Origin: Microbacterium sp. 18062
Lineage (GTDB): Bacteria > Actinomycetota > Actinomycetes > Actinomycetales > Microbacteriaceae
Direction of reading: 5' to 3'
Assembly: GCF_902706225.1 (NCBI RefSeq)
Contig: NZ_CACSKB010000001.1
Span: forward strand, 173,122-237,121
Length of the DNA stretch: 64,000 bases
Shown: piece by piece, positions 52,070-61,297 of the stretch
Layout: each line of letters opens with the position of its first letter
How positions within the stretch are numbered: position 1 is the first letter of the stretch
Translations under genes and position numbers: made by a program
Notes under the pieces: generated by a model
Seen by the model: the letters and a program-made list of their open reading frames with translations, nothing else
What the model was told of the DNA's origin: nothing
Databases searched by the model: none

Positions 52070-53208
52070 GCCGGCGGACGGAGACGCGTCCGCCCCGGGT
52101 CGCCGTGCTCGGCGCCGGGAGCTGGGGGACGACGTTCGGCAAGGTCCTCGCCGACGGCGGCGCCGATGTCGTGATGTGGGCGCGACGACCCGAGCTCGCG
52201 CACGAGATCCAGACCGGCAAGCGCAACACCAAATACCTTCCGGGCATCAACCTGCCCCGGTCGATGTCCGCGACCGCCGACCTCTCGGAGGCGATCGCGG
52301 GCGCCGAGCAGATCTACCTGTCGATCCCCAGCCAGTCGCTGCGCGAGAACCTGAAGGGCCTGCGCCCCCTCCTGGCCGACGCCGTCGGGGACGCGCCGAT
52401 CGTGTCGCTCATGAAGGGCGTCGAGAAGCGGACGGGCCTGCGGATGAGCCAGGTCATCGAGGCGGAGCTCGCCTGCGACCCCGGGCGGATCGCCGTCGCC
52501 TCGGGCCCCAACCTCGCGCTCGAGATCGCACAGGAGCAGCCGACGGCCGCGGTGATCTCCTCGATCAGCGCGGAGACCGCGGAGTCGGTCGCGCGACGTG
52601 CCCGCAACGGCTACTTCCGCACGTTCGTGAACGCCGACGTCATCGGCACCGAGTTCGGCGGGGTGCTGAAGAACCTCATCGCCGTCGCGATCGGCATCGT
52701 CGACGGGGTCGGCTACGGCGAGAACACGAAGGCGTCCATCATCACCCGCGGGCTCGTGGAGATGACCGACTTCGCCGTCGCGCAGGGCGCGCAGCCCGAG
52801 ACCCTGCAGGGCCTCGCCGGGCTCGGCGACCTGATCGCGACCTGCCAGTCGCCGCTCAGCCGCAACAACACGGCCGGACGCCTGCTCGGCCAGGGATACA
52901 GCTTCCAGGACGTCGTGACGCAGATGCAGCAGACGGCAGAGGGCCTGGCCTCCGTGGCGCCGATCCTGCAGCTGGCCCGCGCGAGCCGGGTCGAGATGCC
53001 GATCGTCGAGCAGGTCAAGCGCGTGCTCGACGGCGCCATGAACCCGCGCGAGATCGCGCCGCACCTGACGACCGACGACGACACGCCCAAGGGTGAGAGG
53101 ACGCAGCATGGACAAGCCGGTGGTGGCGGTGCTCTTCGGCGGTCGTTCCAGCGAGCATTCGATCAGTTCCGCCACGGCGGGCGGAATGCTCCGGGCGATC
53201 GATCGTGA
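52066..53208 (+). CDS. gpsA: glycerol-3-phosphate dehydrogenase [NAD(P)+]
   Basis: 380 aa, GTG overlapping the plsC stop. Dinucleotide motif VAVLGAGSWGTTFGKVLADGG, substrate region LMKGVEKRTGLRMSQVIEAEL and FRTFVNADVIGTEFGGVLKNLIAVAIG with the catalytic Lys. Reduces dihydroxyacetone phosphate to sn-glycerol-3-phosphate for phospholipids. The reading frame continues for about 34 residues past the start of ddl (101-nt overlap); the tail (HGQAGGGGALRRSFQRAF) is not part of the family core. Confidence 0.93.
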   Translation: MSRRTETRPPRVAVLGAGSWGTTFGKVLADGGADVVMWARRPELAHEIQTGKRNTKYLPGINLPRSMSATADLSEAIAGAEQIYLSIPSQSLRENLKGLRPLLADAVGDAPIVSLMKGVEKRTGLRMSQVIEAELACDPGRIAVASGPNLALEIAQEQPTAAVISSISAETAESVARRARNGYFRTFVNADVIGTEFGGVLKNLIAVAIGIVDGVGYGENTKASIITRGLVEMTDFAVAQGAQPETLQGLAGLGDLIATCQSPLSRNNTAGRLLGQGYSFQDVVTQMQQTAEGLASVAPILQLARASRVEMPIVEQVKRVLDGAMNPREIAPHLTTDDDTPKGERTQHGQAGGGGALRRSFQRAFDQFRHGGRNAPGDRS

Positions 53209-54193
53209 GCGCTATCGTGTGATCCCGGTCGGTGTCACGCGCACCGGGGCGTTCGTCCTGGAGGACGACGACCCCGACAAGTTCGCCCTGGATCCCGAGC
53301 ACCTTCCCGAGGTCGCCGACAACGGGACTCGGATCGTCTGGCCCGACTCGACGCTGACACGCGAGTTGAAGGTGACGGATGCCGCCGGCACCCGCTCGCT
53401 CGGAGACGTCGACGTCGTGCTCCCGATCCTCCATGGCCGCTTCGGCGAGGACGGCACGATCCAGGGTCATCTCGAGCTGCTCGGCATCCCCTACGCGGGT
53501 GGCGGAGTGCTGATGTCGGCGCTCGGCATGAACAAGCACGTCGCCAAGCGGGTGCTGAAGGCGGCAGGGGTGCCGGTCGTGCCGTGGGTGGCCGTCAGGC
53601 GTGCGGACCTCGCTCGACAGCGGGATCTGTGGGAGCGCCGCATCCGCTCTCTCGGGCTTCCGGTCTTCGTGAAGCCCAACCAGGCGGGCTCGAGCGTCGG
53701 CGTGTCGAAGGTGTCGGCGTGGGACGAGCTGGACTCCGCCCTGGACGTCGCCTTCGCGGAGGACTCCACCGTGCTCGTCGAGCAGGCGATCGTCGGTCGC
53801 GAGGTCGAGTGCGGCGTGCTGCAGGGACGCGACGGTGCTCCGCCACGGGTGAGCGTCGCCGGTGAGATCGTGGTGTCCGGGCGGGAGTTCTACGACTTCG
53901 AGGCGAAGTACCTGGACGCGCCGGGCGTCGACCTCGTCTGCCCCGCGGTCCTCCATGAGGGAGAGCTCGCCGAGATGCAGCGGATCGCGGCACAGGCGTT
54001 CGAGGCGATCGGCGGCGAAGGACTCGCCCGCGTCGACTTCTTCTTCACGGGCACCGAGTTCTATGTGAATGAGGTCAACACGATGCCCGGCTTCACGCCC
54101 ATATCGATGTTCCCGAAGTGCTGGATCGCCTCGGGGATGACCTATCCCGAGCTCATCTCCGAGCTGATCGACACCGCGCTCGCGCGCGGTTGA
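53108..54193 (+). CDS. ddl: D-alanine--D-alanine ligase
   Basis: 361 aa from ATG 53108 with GAGAGGA upstream. FGGRSSEHSIS at the start; ATP-grasp core with LHGRFGEDGTIQG, PVFVKPNQAGSSVGVSKV, EVECGVL and ARVDFFFTGTEFYVNEVNTMPGFTPISMFPKCW. Joins two D-Ala for peptidoglycan and is the target of D-cycloserine. The start lies inside gpsA. Confidence 0.95.
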   Translation: MDKPVVAVLFGGRSSEHSISSATAGGMLRAIDRERYRVIPVGVTRTGAFVLEDDDPDKFALDPEHLPEVADNGTRIVWPDSTLTRELKVTDAAGTRSLGDVDVVLPILHGRFGEDGTIQGHLELLGIPYAGGGVLMSALGMNKHVAKRVLKAAGVPVVPWVAVRRADLARQRDLWERRIRSLGLPVFVKPNQAGSSVGVSKVSAWDELDSALDVAFAEDSTVLVEQAIVGREVECGVLQGRDGAPPRVSVAGEIVVSGREFYDFEAKYLDAPGVDLVCPAVLHEGELAEMQRIAAQAFEAIGGEGLARVDFFFTGTEFYVNEVNTMPGFTPISMFPKCWIASGMTYPELISELIDTALARG

Positions 54194-54199
54194 GGCCGA

Positions 54200-54667
54200 C
54201 TACTCGGTTCCCGGACGGGCGGTGCACTCGCCGTCCTGGGGGAGCTTGCCCACGAGCGGGCCGAGCAGCCGCAGCGCGTCGCCGCTGGAGACGGACTCGT
54301 AGTCGAGGTAGACCTGGACCGCCGGTGTGCGACCGAAGCTCGTGAACCGGTAGTTCGGCGCCTCGCTGTCGTCGACGACCCAGTCGACGCCTCCCGCGCT
54401 CTGGCAGGGGAGCGTCGTCGGCCCGAGGGGCGTCACCCCGCAGGTGAGGATGATCGTCGCGGGATCTCCCCACGCTCCCGTCGCCTGCGCGTCCGTCCAG
54501 CGGCGCTCCTGGCCGGCGACGGTCTGCGGGAGGTAGGCGGTGACCTCTGCGCAGAGCGGATCGTTCGCATCCTGGGCCGCGTCGAGCGAGACGGTGGAGG
54601 CGCATCCGGTCAGGGCGAGGGCGAGGGCGCCGAGCACGGCGAGACGACGAGGACGCGGGCGGGGCAC
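54200..54667 (-). CDS. DUF3515 lipoprotein
   Basis: 155 aa from GTG. A lipoprotein signal peptide (RLAVLGALALALTGC, lipobox LTGC) and the DUF3515 body: DPLCAEVTAYLPQTVAGQERRWT, WGDPATIILTCGV. The gene commonly sits next to ddl/thiL in actinobacteria. Function unknown; surface-exposed by lipidation. Converges on ddl with a 6-nt gap. Confidence 0.88.
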   Translation of the reverse strand: MPRPRPRRLAVLGALALALTGCASTVSLDAAQDANDPLCAEVTAYLPQTVAGQERRWTDAQATGAWGDPATIILTCGVTPLGPTTLPCQSAGGVDWVVDDSEAPNYRFTSFGRTPAVQVYLDYESVSSGDALRLLGPLVGKLPQDGECTARPGTE

Positions 54668-54776
54668 GTGTTCCAGGCTAACCCGTGCGCGCCGCGCGTC
54701 GGCTCCGCGTCGGGCCTCTCTCGAACCCGCGGGGACGGACGGTCGGGCGCCGGGCGGACCCGATGCGGATCACCGC

Positions 54777-54782
54777 TAGCGT
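54777..54782 (+). promoter_or_regulatory. -10 box TAGCGT, leaderless start of thiL
   Basis: TAGCGT ends 6 nt before GTG 54789. Confidence 0.5.
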
Positions 54783-54788
54783 GGAGGG

Positions 54789-55778
54789 GTGAGCACGCCC
54801 GAGCCGGATCCGACCGTGGGGCGGCTGAGCGAGGGGGCGATCCTCCGCCGTATCCTCGACCGCCTCGCTCCGAGCCGCGCCGAGGTGGGCCCGGGCGACG
54901 ACGCCGCGGTGATCGCCGTGGACGGCGGACCGGTGGTCGCCACCGTCGACACGCTCGTGCACGGACCCGACTTCCGGCTCGCCTGGTCGAGCGGATACGA
55001 CCTCGGCTGGAAGGCCGCCGCCGTGAACCTCGCCGACGTGGCCGCGATGGGTGCGCGCCCCGTCGCGTTGCTCGTCGCCCTGGCGATGCCCGACGACACC
55101 CGCGTCTCGTTCGTCGAGGCGGTCGCCGACGGCCTCCGGGCGGCGTGCGAGGCGTTGGCGCCGGGCTGTGCGGTCGAGGGCGGGGACCTCACGGTCTCGG
55201 ACACCCTCACGATCGCGGTGACGGCGCTCGGCGCCCTCGAGACGGCGCCCGTGCGCCGCTCCGGGGCGCGGCCGGGCGACGTCGTCGCCCTCGCGGGAGC
55301 GGCGGGCGAGGCCGCGCGGGGGCTGGGGCTGCTCTTCGCGCGCTTCCGTGATCCCGAGGGGACGCCCGTCGCCGTCGACGATGTGCTCCTGTCGCCGTCC
55401 GAGCGCGACGCGATCGCGGCGCAGCTGCGTCCGCATCCGCCGATCGCGCTCGGTCCGGCAGCCGCGCGTGCGGGCGTCACGGCGCTGATGGACGTCTCGG
55501 ACGGGCTGCTCCTGGACGCGACCAGGATGGCCGATGCCTCGGGGGTGACGCTCGCGCTCGAGCGCGCACCTCTCGGGCCCGACGTCGACACGGCGCTGAC
55601 CGGAGGCGAGGACCACGCGCTGCTCGCGACGTTCCCGCCCGGGACGCCGCCCGAGGGATTCCGCGCGATCGGCGTCGTCCGCGAACGAGGGAACGAGGCC
55701 GTGCTGGTCGACGGCGTCCCGTACGCGGGACGTACGGGTTGGGACCCCTATCGGGATTGGGACTCCGCGCGCGGCTGA
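54789..55778 (+). CDS. thiL: thiamine-monophosphate kinase
   Basis: 329 aa. AIR-synthase-like fold: PGDDAAVIAVDGGPVVATVDTLVHG, AAVNLADVAAMGARPVALLVALAMP, VEGGDLTVSD, and MDVSDGLLLDATRMADASGV. Phosphorylates thiamine monophosphate to the active cofactor. Its last 31 nt overlap the convergent rsmD gene. Confidence 0.93.
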   Translation: MSTPEPDPTVGRLSEGAILRRILDRLAPSRAEVGPGDDAAVIAVDGGPVVATVDTLVHGPDFRLAWSSGYDLGWKAAAVNLADVAAMGARPVALLVALAMPDDTRVSFVEAVADGLRAACEALAPGCAVEGGDLTVSDTLTIAVTALGALETAPVRRSGARPGDVVALAGAAGEAARGLGLLFARFRDPEGTPVAVDDVLLSPSERDAIAAQLRPHPPIALGPAAARAGVTALMDVSDGLLLDATRMADASGVTLALERAPLGPDVDTALTGGEDHALLATFPPGTPPEGFRAIGVVRERGNEAVLVDGVPYAGRTGWDPYRDWDSARG

Positions 55779-56323
55779 GCCCACCAGAGCGTCGTGTCGC
55801 CGTACGTGCGCGCGCGGACCTGCTCGAGACCGGCGTCCGCCCATGCGGGCTCGGCGGAGCGCCGGCCCCGCTCGACGACGACCAGCGCGTCCGGGGAGAG
55901 CGCCGGTCGCAGCAGCACGAGATCGCCCAGGAGGCTCGCGTCCGTGAGGTCGTACGGCGGGTCGATGAACACGAGGTCGAAGGGCCCGGGGCGCCGTCCG
56001 AGGTAGGTCGTCGTGGCGGTGCGGTGCACGCGCGCGGGGGAGCCGGTGGCGTGGGCGACGCGTTGCGCGTTGCGAGTGGCGACGGATGCCGCCGATGAGG
56101 CCTTCTCCACGAGATCCGCCGCCGCGGCGCCGCGGCTCAGAGCCTCGAGCCCGAGCGCGGCGGAGCCGGCGTAGAGATCGAGCACGCGGGCGTCCTCGAG
56201 CGCGCCGGCGTGCTCGAGCGCGCCGAACATCGCCTCGCGCACGCGCTCGCTCGTGGGGCGCGTGCCGCTGTCGGGAACGTCGAGACGGATGCCGCCGGCC
56301 GCCCCCGCGATGATGCGCGTCAC
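55748..56323 (-). CDS. rsmD: 16S rRNA (guanine(966)-N2)-methyltransferase
   Basis: 191 aa from GTG. Starts TRIIAGAAGGIRLDVPDSGTRPTSERVREAMFGALEH; SAM motif VLDLYAGSAALGLEALSRGA and catalytic DLVFIDPPYDL. Methylates G966 of 16S rRNA in the small subunit. It is followed by an acyltransferase gene in the opposite direction of recG. Confidence 0.93.
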   Translation of the reverse strand: MTRIIAGAAGGIRLDVPDSGTRPTSERVREAMFGALEHAGALEDARVLDLYAGSAALGLEALSRGAAAADLVEKASSAASVATRNAQRVAHATGSPARVHRTATTTYLGRRPGPFDLVFIDPPYDLTDASLLGDLVLLRPALSPDALVVVERGRRSAEPAWADAGLEQVRARTYGDTTLWWAQPRAESQSR

Positions 56324-56332
56324 GCTCTCACC

Positions 56333-56923
56333 CTATCCAGCGGGATCGATTCCGAGGGCTGCACCGCTCTCGTCGCGCAGTCGCGGCTCGGTACGCAGGT
56401 GCGGGCGGACGCCCGCCTTGTCGGTGTAGAACGCGCGGATGCGGGCCATGTCGGCCGCGACGTCGCCGGTGACCTCGAGCGTCGGGCCGAGACCGGTGGT
56501 CATCGTGGTGCGGTCCACGTAGCCCAGGGTGACCGGCATCCCGGTCTGGAGGGCGATGCGGTAGAAGCCCGACTTCCACCCCGCCCCCGAGCGGGTGCCC
56601 TCGGGCGTCACGACGAGGCCGAAGACCTCGCCCGAACGGATGCGGGCGACGACCTCGTCGACGACTCGAGAGGGGTCGGTGCGGTCGACCGGGATGCCGC
56701 CGAGCGCACGCATGATCGGGCCCCGCCATCCCCGGAACAGGCCTTTCTTGCCGAGCCAGCGCGCCGGGATCCGCAGCCGCCACGCGATCGCCAGCATCAG
56801 GACGAAGTCCCAGTTGGAGGTGTGCGGAGCACCGATCAGGATGGTCGGTCGCGTCGGGGCGGGCTCGGTCGCGAGCGACCACCGGCTGAACGTCCAGAAC
56901 ACGCGGGCGAGAAAACGGCGCAT
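56333..56923 (-). CDS. PlsC-like acyltransferase
   Basis: 196 aa from ATG 56923; an upstream in-frame ATG at 56953 would give 206 aa. It has HTSNWDFVL, the HX4D motif with an extra residue pattern typical of small actinobacterial acyltransferases, KKGLFRGWRGPIMRALGGIPVDRTD, and VVTPEGTRSGAGWKSGFYRIA. Likely esterifies lysophospholipid or a related acceptor at the membrane. It is distinct from PlsC at 51284-52069. The last residues lie 9 nt from rsmD. Confidence 0.85.
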   Translation of the reverse strand: MRRFLARVFWTFSRWSLATEPAPTRPTILIGAPHTSNWDFVLMLAIAWRLRIPARWLGKKGLFRGWRGPIMRALGGIPVDRTDPSRVVDEVVARIRSGEVFGLVVTPEGTRSGAGWKSGFYRIALQTGMPVTLGYVDRTTMTTGLGPTLEVTGDVAADMARIRAFYTDKAGVRPHLRTEPRLRDESGAALGIDPAG

Positions 56924-56979
56924 CGCACCACCGTACGCGGAACGGCGGTGCATGCCCCGACGGTGTCCGAGGTCCGGCC

Positions 56980-56985
56980 TAGAAT
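56980..56985 (+). promoter_or_regulatory. -10 box TAGAAT, leaderless start of recG
   Basis: TAGAAT ends 6 nt before ATG 56992. Confidence 0.55.
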
Positions 56986-56991
56986 TCAGGC

Positions 56992-59172
56992 ATGCCGGTC
57001 ACCCTCGACAGTCGCCTGGACGGCGTCGTCGGCGGCAAGACCGCGTCGGCCCTGCAGCGCGCATTCGGGATGCGGACCGTCGGCGACCTCGTCGGCCACT
57101 ACCCGCGCCGGTACGCCAAGCGCGGCGAGCTCACCCCGATCGATTCGCTCGTGGTCGGCGAACAGGTGACGATCGTCGCGCAGATCAAGAGCGCGACCGA
57201 CCGAAAGATGCAGAGCCGTCGCGGGTCTCTTCTCGAGGTGGTCATCACCGACGGCCAGGGCGATCTGAAGCTCACGTTCTTCAACCAGGCGTGGCGGCTG
57301 AAGGATCTCCAGCCGGGCCGTCGCGGCATCTTCTCGGGAAAGGTGGGGGAGTACCGCGGCGGCAAGCAGTTCGCACACCCCGACTACGAGCTCTTCAACG
57401 ACGCCGACGACGCCCTCATGACCGCCCAGGCGTACGCGACCCAGCCCATCCCGATCTATCCGGCCACCTCGACGCTCTCCAGCTGGCAGATCGCCTCGAT
57501 CATCCGGCACGTCCTCGACATGCTCGCCCCGCTCGACGACCCGTTGCCCGACGACCTGCGCGCCCGGCAGGGACTGCTCCCCTTCGGCGAGGCGATCGAC
57601 CGCATGCACCGCCCCGATTTCGAGGACCGCATCCCGGACGCCGTGCGCACCCTCCGCTGGCACGAGGCGCTCGTGCTTCAGACGGCCCTTCTGCAGCAGC
57701 GTCAGTTCGTGCGCGCTCTCGCAGCGACCCCGCGCCCGGCCGGTGCGCTGCTGGACCGCTTCGACGCCGCGCTGCCGTTCGAGCGCACTCCCGATCAGAT
57801 CGCGGTCGGCGACGCGATCGCGGCGGACCTCGTCGGCGAGTGGCCCATGAACCGCCTCGTGCAGGGCGAGGTCGGCTCGGGCAAGACGCTCGTGGCCCTC
57901 CGTGCGATGCTGCAGGTCGCGCAGAGCGGCGGGCAGGCCGCGCTCATCGCCCCGACCGAGGTCCTGGCCGGCCAGCACCTGCGCTCCATCACCCGAATGC
58001 TCGGACCCGTCCTCGCGCCCGAGCTCATGCCGACGCTGCTCACCGGGCAGATGGGAGCGGCCGACCGGCGCCGTGCCGCGCTCCGCGTCGCTTCGGGTCA
58101 GGCGCTCATCGTCGTGGGAACCCACGCGCTGCTCAGCGACAAGACGACCTTCGTCGACCTCGCCCTCGTCGTGGTCGACGAGCAGCACCGTTTCGGCGTC
58201 GAGCAGCGCGAGTCCCTGCGCGCCAAGGGCACGAGCCCGCATGCGCTGGTGCTGACCGCCACACCCATTCCGCGCACCGTGGCCATGACGGTCTTCGGCG
58301 ACCTCGACGTCTCCACCATCCGCACGATGCCCGCCGGGCGCGCCGGCATCGAGTCTTTCGTCGCTCCGCTCGCCGAGCGTCCCGCCTGGTTCACCCGGGT
58401 CTGGGAGCGCGCGGCCGAAGAGGTGGCCAAGGGGCATCAGGTGTTCGTCGTGTGCCCGGCCATCGACGTCGACGCGACGGTCGGGGCGGCGGCATCCGAC
58501 GACGAGTCGCCCGAGGGCGCAGACGAGGCCGGCGGTGGGGAGGCGGAGGGCTCTCGCACGCGGTGGGGCGTGGTGCAGGTGGCACGTCTGCTGGCCGAGC
58601 ATCCGCTGTTCGCAGACCTCAGGGTCGCTGTGCTGCACGGCAGGCTTCCGGCCGACGAGAAGGACGCCATCATGCGGGCGTTCGCGGCCGGTGACACCGA
58701 CGTCCTCGTGGCGACGACCGTGATCGAGGTCGGCGTCGACGTGCCGAACGCGTCGACGATGGTGATCCTCGACGCCGACCGATTCGGGGTGTCGCAGCTG
58801 CACCAGCTGCGCGGACGCGTCGGGCGCGGAGACGTGCCCGGCCTCTGCCTGCTGGTGACCGAGGCGCCCACGCGCACGCCCGCGCGCGCTCGCGTCGAGG
58901 CGGTCGCGGCGACGCTCGACGGCTTCCAGCTCGCCGAGATCGACCTCGAGCTGCGCGGCGAGGGCAATGTCCTCGGCGACGCGCAGTCGGGGGTCCGATC
59001 GTCACTGCGACTGCTCCGCGTGGTCACCGACGCCGATCTCATCGCCCTCGCCCGGGAAGAGGGCGAACGGATCCTCGCGGACGACCCGGCGCTCCTGCGG
59101 CATCCGGGGCTCGCCGGAGCGATCGAGCGCCGTCTCGACACGGTCGAGCGCGCAGCGCTCGCGAAGAACTGA
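56992..59172 (+). CDS. recG: ATP-dependent DNA helicase RecG
   Basis: 726 aa. N-terminal wedge/OB domain (about 1-170), helicase domains with Walker A QGEVGSGKTLVALRAM, VVVDEQHRFGV (DEQH box), TATPIPRTVAMTVFGDLDVS, and TTVIEVGVDVPNASTMVI...QLHQLRGRVGRG. Branch-migrates stalled forks and Holliday junctions. An acidic insert near residue 500 (DDESPEGADEAGGGEAEG) is a lineage-specific loop. Leaderless promoter directly upstream. Confidence 0.96.
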   Translation: MPVTLDSRLDGVVGGKTASALQRAFGMRTVGDLVGHYPRRYAKRGELTPIDSLVVGEQVTIVAQIKSATDRKMQSRRGSLLEVVITDGQGDLKLTFFNQAWRLKDLQPGRRGIFSGKVGEYRGGKQFAHPDYELFNDADDALMTAQAYATQPIPIYPATSTLSSWQIASIIRHVLDMLAPLDDPLPDDLRARQGLLPFGEAIDRMHRPDFEDRIPDAVRTLRWHEALVLQTALLQQRQFVRALAATPRPAGALLDRFDAALPFERTPDQIAVGDAIAADLVGEWPMNRLVQGEVGSGKTLVALRAMLQVAQSGGQAALIAPTEVLAGQHLRSITRMLGPVLAPELMPTLLTGQMGAADRRRAALRVASGQALIVVGTHALLSDKTTFVDLALVVVDEQHRFGVEQRESLRAKGTSPHALVLTATPIPRTVAMTVFGDLDVSTIRTMPAGRAGIESFVAPLAERPAWFTRVWERAAEEVAKGHQVFVVCPAIDVDATVGAAASDDESPEGADEAGGGEAEGSRTRWGVVQVARLLAEHPLFADLRVAVLHGRLPADEKDAIMRAFAAGDTDVLVATTVIEVGVDVPNASTMVILDADRFGVSQLHQLRGRVGRGDVPGLCLLVTEAPTRTPARARVEAVAATLDGFQLAEIDLELRGEGNVLGDAQSGVRSSLRLLRVVTDADLIALAREEGERILADDPALLRHPGLAGAIERRLDTVERAALAKN

Positions 59173-59233
59173 TCCGGGGCGATCCTCGACCATGAGTCGC
59201 CGATGCGCAGCGGACGCTCGGGATCGGGGCCGG

Positions 59234-59239
59234 TAGGCT
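59234..59239 (+). promoter_or_regulatory. -10 box TAGGCT, leaderless start of coaD
   Basis: TAGGCT ends 6 nt before GTG 59246. Confidence 0.55.
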
Positions 59240-59245
59240 GGCTGC

Positions 59246-59746
59246 GTGAGTAACCGGATCGCCGTCGTCCCCGGGTCGTTCGACCCGCCGACCCTCGGCC
59301 ACGTGGACGTGATCCGACGGGCCGCCTCTCTCTACGATCATGTGCACGTGCTGGTGGTGCACAATCCGGGGAAGGAGGCCATGCTGCCGATCGCGCAGCG
59401 CGTGTCGCTTCTCGAGCAGTCGATCCTCGAGGACGGCATGGATGCGGGGCACCTCACGGTGGCCGCCTGGAGCATGGGTCTTCTCGTCGACTACGCGACC
59501 GACGTGGGCGCGGGGGTGCTCGTGAAGGGTATCCGTTCACAGGTCGACGTCGCGTACGAGACGCCCATGGCGATCGTGAACCGCCATCTCGCGGGCATCG
59601 AGACGGTGTTCCTGCTGCCCGACCCCTCGCACGCGCTCGTATCGAGCTCGCTCGTGCGCCAGGTCGCGGGACTCGGCGGGGACGTGTCGCCGTACGTGCC
59701 GGGTCCGGTCGCGCGGTTCCTCGACACCGGCGCGCGCGGCATCTGA
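59246..59746 (+). CDS. coaD: phosphopantetheine adenylyltransferase
   Basis: 166 aa. [19 protein letters not shown] with the T/HxGH nucleotidyl-transferase motif (TLGH), [20 protein letters not shown] and [14 protein letters not shown]. Makes dephospho-CoA from 4'-phosphopantetheine and ATP. Normal length. Confidence 0.95.
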   Translation: MSNRIAVVPGSFDPPTLGHVDVIRRAASLYDHVHVLVVHNPGKEAMLPIAQRVSLLEQSILEDGMDAGHLTVAAWSMGLLVDYATDVGAGVLVKGIRSQVDVAYETPMAIVNRHLAGIETVFLLPDPSHALVSSSLVRQVAGLGGDVSPYVPGPVARFLDTGARGI

Positions 59747-59789
59747 GGCGACGGACGGCCCTCGCGCCCTGCGCGCGCGGCGAGGCAAC

Positions 59790-59795
59790 TAGACT
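59790..59795 (+). promoter_or_regulatory. -10 box TAGACT, leaderless start of the DUF177 operon
   Basis: TAGACT ends 6 nt before GTG 59802. It should serve the DUF177, rpmF, rnc and mutM genes. Confidence 0.55.
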
Positions 59796-59801
59796 CACCG
59801 G

Positions 59802-60365
59802 GTGCGAAACCGTCGGCCAGGTCCTTTCAGCGTCAATGTCCGCGACATCGTCCACCGTCCGGGGGAGATGCGGGAAGCCTCATTCGGAGTCGACGTCGGC
59901 GAGAAGTGGGGCGAGGGTCTCGTCGCGGTCGCCGAGAAGGAGCGCCTCGAGCTCGACGTGCGCCTCGAGTCCGTCCACGAGGGCATCCTCGTCAGCGGTG
60001 AGGCGACGACTCGGGCCACGGGCATCTGCGGTCGCTGCCTGATCGACGTCACCGAGCCCGTCGAAGTCGAGTTCCAGGAGCTTTTCGCGTATCCTGGTGG
60101 GGAAGCAGCTGACTTCGAGGTTCAAGACGACCACGTGGATCTTGAAACTCTGGTCAGGGATGCGACCGTCCTGTCGCTTCCGTTCCAGCCGGTTTGCCGG
60201 CCGGACTGCCCAGGCCTCGACCCTGAGACGGGTGAGCGTCTGGCCGAAAACCCCGGCGCGGGACCGCGCGAAGTCCTCGATCCTCGCTGGGCGGCGCTTG
60301 CGGAGCTGGCGTCGGATCGGGACACGGAGCCGGGCGAGTCCGGACAGAGCACACAGACCTCGTAG
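59802..60365 (+). CDS. YceD/DUF177 family protein
   Basis: 187 aa. GICGRCLIDVTEPVEVEFQELF, then PFQPVCRPDCPGLDPETG: a four-Cys pattern (CGRC, CRPDC) expected to bind zinc. The family sits upstream of rpmF in most bacteria and is linked to 23S rRNA accumulation or 50S assembly. 13 nt to rpmF. Confidence 0.93.
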   Translation: MRNRRPGPFSVNVRDIVHRPGEMREASFGVDVGEKWGEGLVAVAEKERLELDVRLESVHEGILVSGEATTRATGICGRCLIDVTEPVEVEFQELFAYPGGEAADFEVQDDHVDLETLVRDATVLSLPFQPVCRPDCPGLDPETGERLAENPGAGPREVLDPRWAALAELASDRDTEPGESGQSTQTS

Positions 60366-60378
60366 GAAAGAGAAGACC

Positions 60379-60588
60379 ATGGCAGGTAACCCCCCGAAGC
60401 GCAAGGTTTCGCGCTCCAACACGCGTTCGCGTCGCGCGCAGTGGAAGGCCGAGGCCCCCACGCTCGTCAAGACGGTCGAGAACGGCAAGGTCGTCTACAG
60501 TCGTCCTCACCAGGCAAAGGTCGTGACCGACTCGCAGGGCACCGAGCTGTTCCTCGAGTACAAGGGTCGCAAGGTCGCAGACGTCTGA
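60379..60588 (+). CDS. rpmF: 50S ribosomal protein L32, cysteine-free form
   Basis: 69 aa, ATG with AGGAAAGAGAAG upstream. [20 protein letters not shown] and [13 protein letters not shown]. The zinc-binding Cys residues of many L32 proteins are absent, so it is the zinc-independent type, which usually replaces or complements a zinc form under zinc limitation. Operon with DUF177 and rnc. Confidence 0.95.
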   Translation: MAGNPPKRKVSRSNTRSRRAQWKAEAPTLVKTVENGKVVYSRPHQAKVVTDSQGTELFLEYKGRKVADV

Positions 60589-60598
60589 TCCGCGTCCC

Positions 60599-61288
60599 GT
60601 GACGGACGCGGTGGCGGACCTCTCCGCACTCTCCGAGAAGCTCGGGGTCGACATCGACCCCGAGCTTCTCGTTCTGGCACTCACGCATCGATCCTTCGCG
60701 TACGAGCACGGCCAGATCCCGCACAATGAGCGCCTCGAGTTCCTCGGCGACTCCGTGCTCGGGCAGGCGGTCACCGTGCGCCTGTACACTGAGCATCCGG
60801 ATCTCGACGAGGGCTCCCTCGCCAAACGTCGAGCGAGCGTGGTCTCGACGGTGGCTCTCGCCGAAGTGGCGCGCGGTCTCGGGCTCGGCCGGTTCATCCG
60901 GCTGGGGCGCGGCGAGCAGCTCACCGGAGGCGACGACAAGGACTCGATCCTCGCCGACACGACCGAGGCGCTCATCGGAGCGACCTACCTCTCGGCGGGC
61001 CCGGATGCGGCAACCGCGCTGGTGCTGCGACTGATCGAGCCGCTCCTGGCCGACCCCGACCGTTACGGCGCGGCGGTCGATCCGAAGACCAGCCTGCAGG
61101 AGCTCGCCGCCTCGTTGTCGTTCGCGGCTCCGCTGTATCGGGTCGACGCGACCGGACCCGACCATGCGCGCGTGTTCACCGCGACCGTCACCGTGGGTGA
61201 GGTCACGACGGCGGGCACCGGATCGAGCAAGAAGCACGCCGAGATGGCGGCCGCGTTGCAGGCCTGGCACGCGCTCAGCGGTCGCTGA
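60599..61288 (+). CDS. rnc: ribonuclease III
   Basis: 229 aa from GTG. RNase III signature [14 protein letters not shown] with the catalytic Glu/Asp, then [16 protein letters not shown]-terminal dsRNA-binding domain (about 155-225: [38 protein letters not shown]). Processes rRNA and structured RNAs. 9 nt before mutM. Confidence 0.95.
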   Translation: MTDAVADLSALSEKLGVDIDPELLVLALTHRSFAYEHGQIPHNERLEFLGDSVLGQAVTVRLYTEHPDLDEGSLAKRRASVVSTVALAEVARGLGLGRFIRLGRGEQLTGGDDKDSILADTTEALIGATYLSAGPDAATALVLRLIEPLLADPDRYGAAVDPKTSLQELAASLSFAAPLYRVDATGPDHARVFTATVTVGEVTTAGTGSSKKHAEMAAALQAWHALSGR

Positions 61289-61297
61289 ACGTCGACG

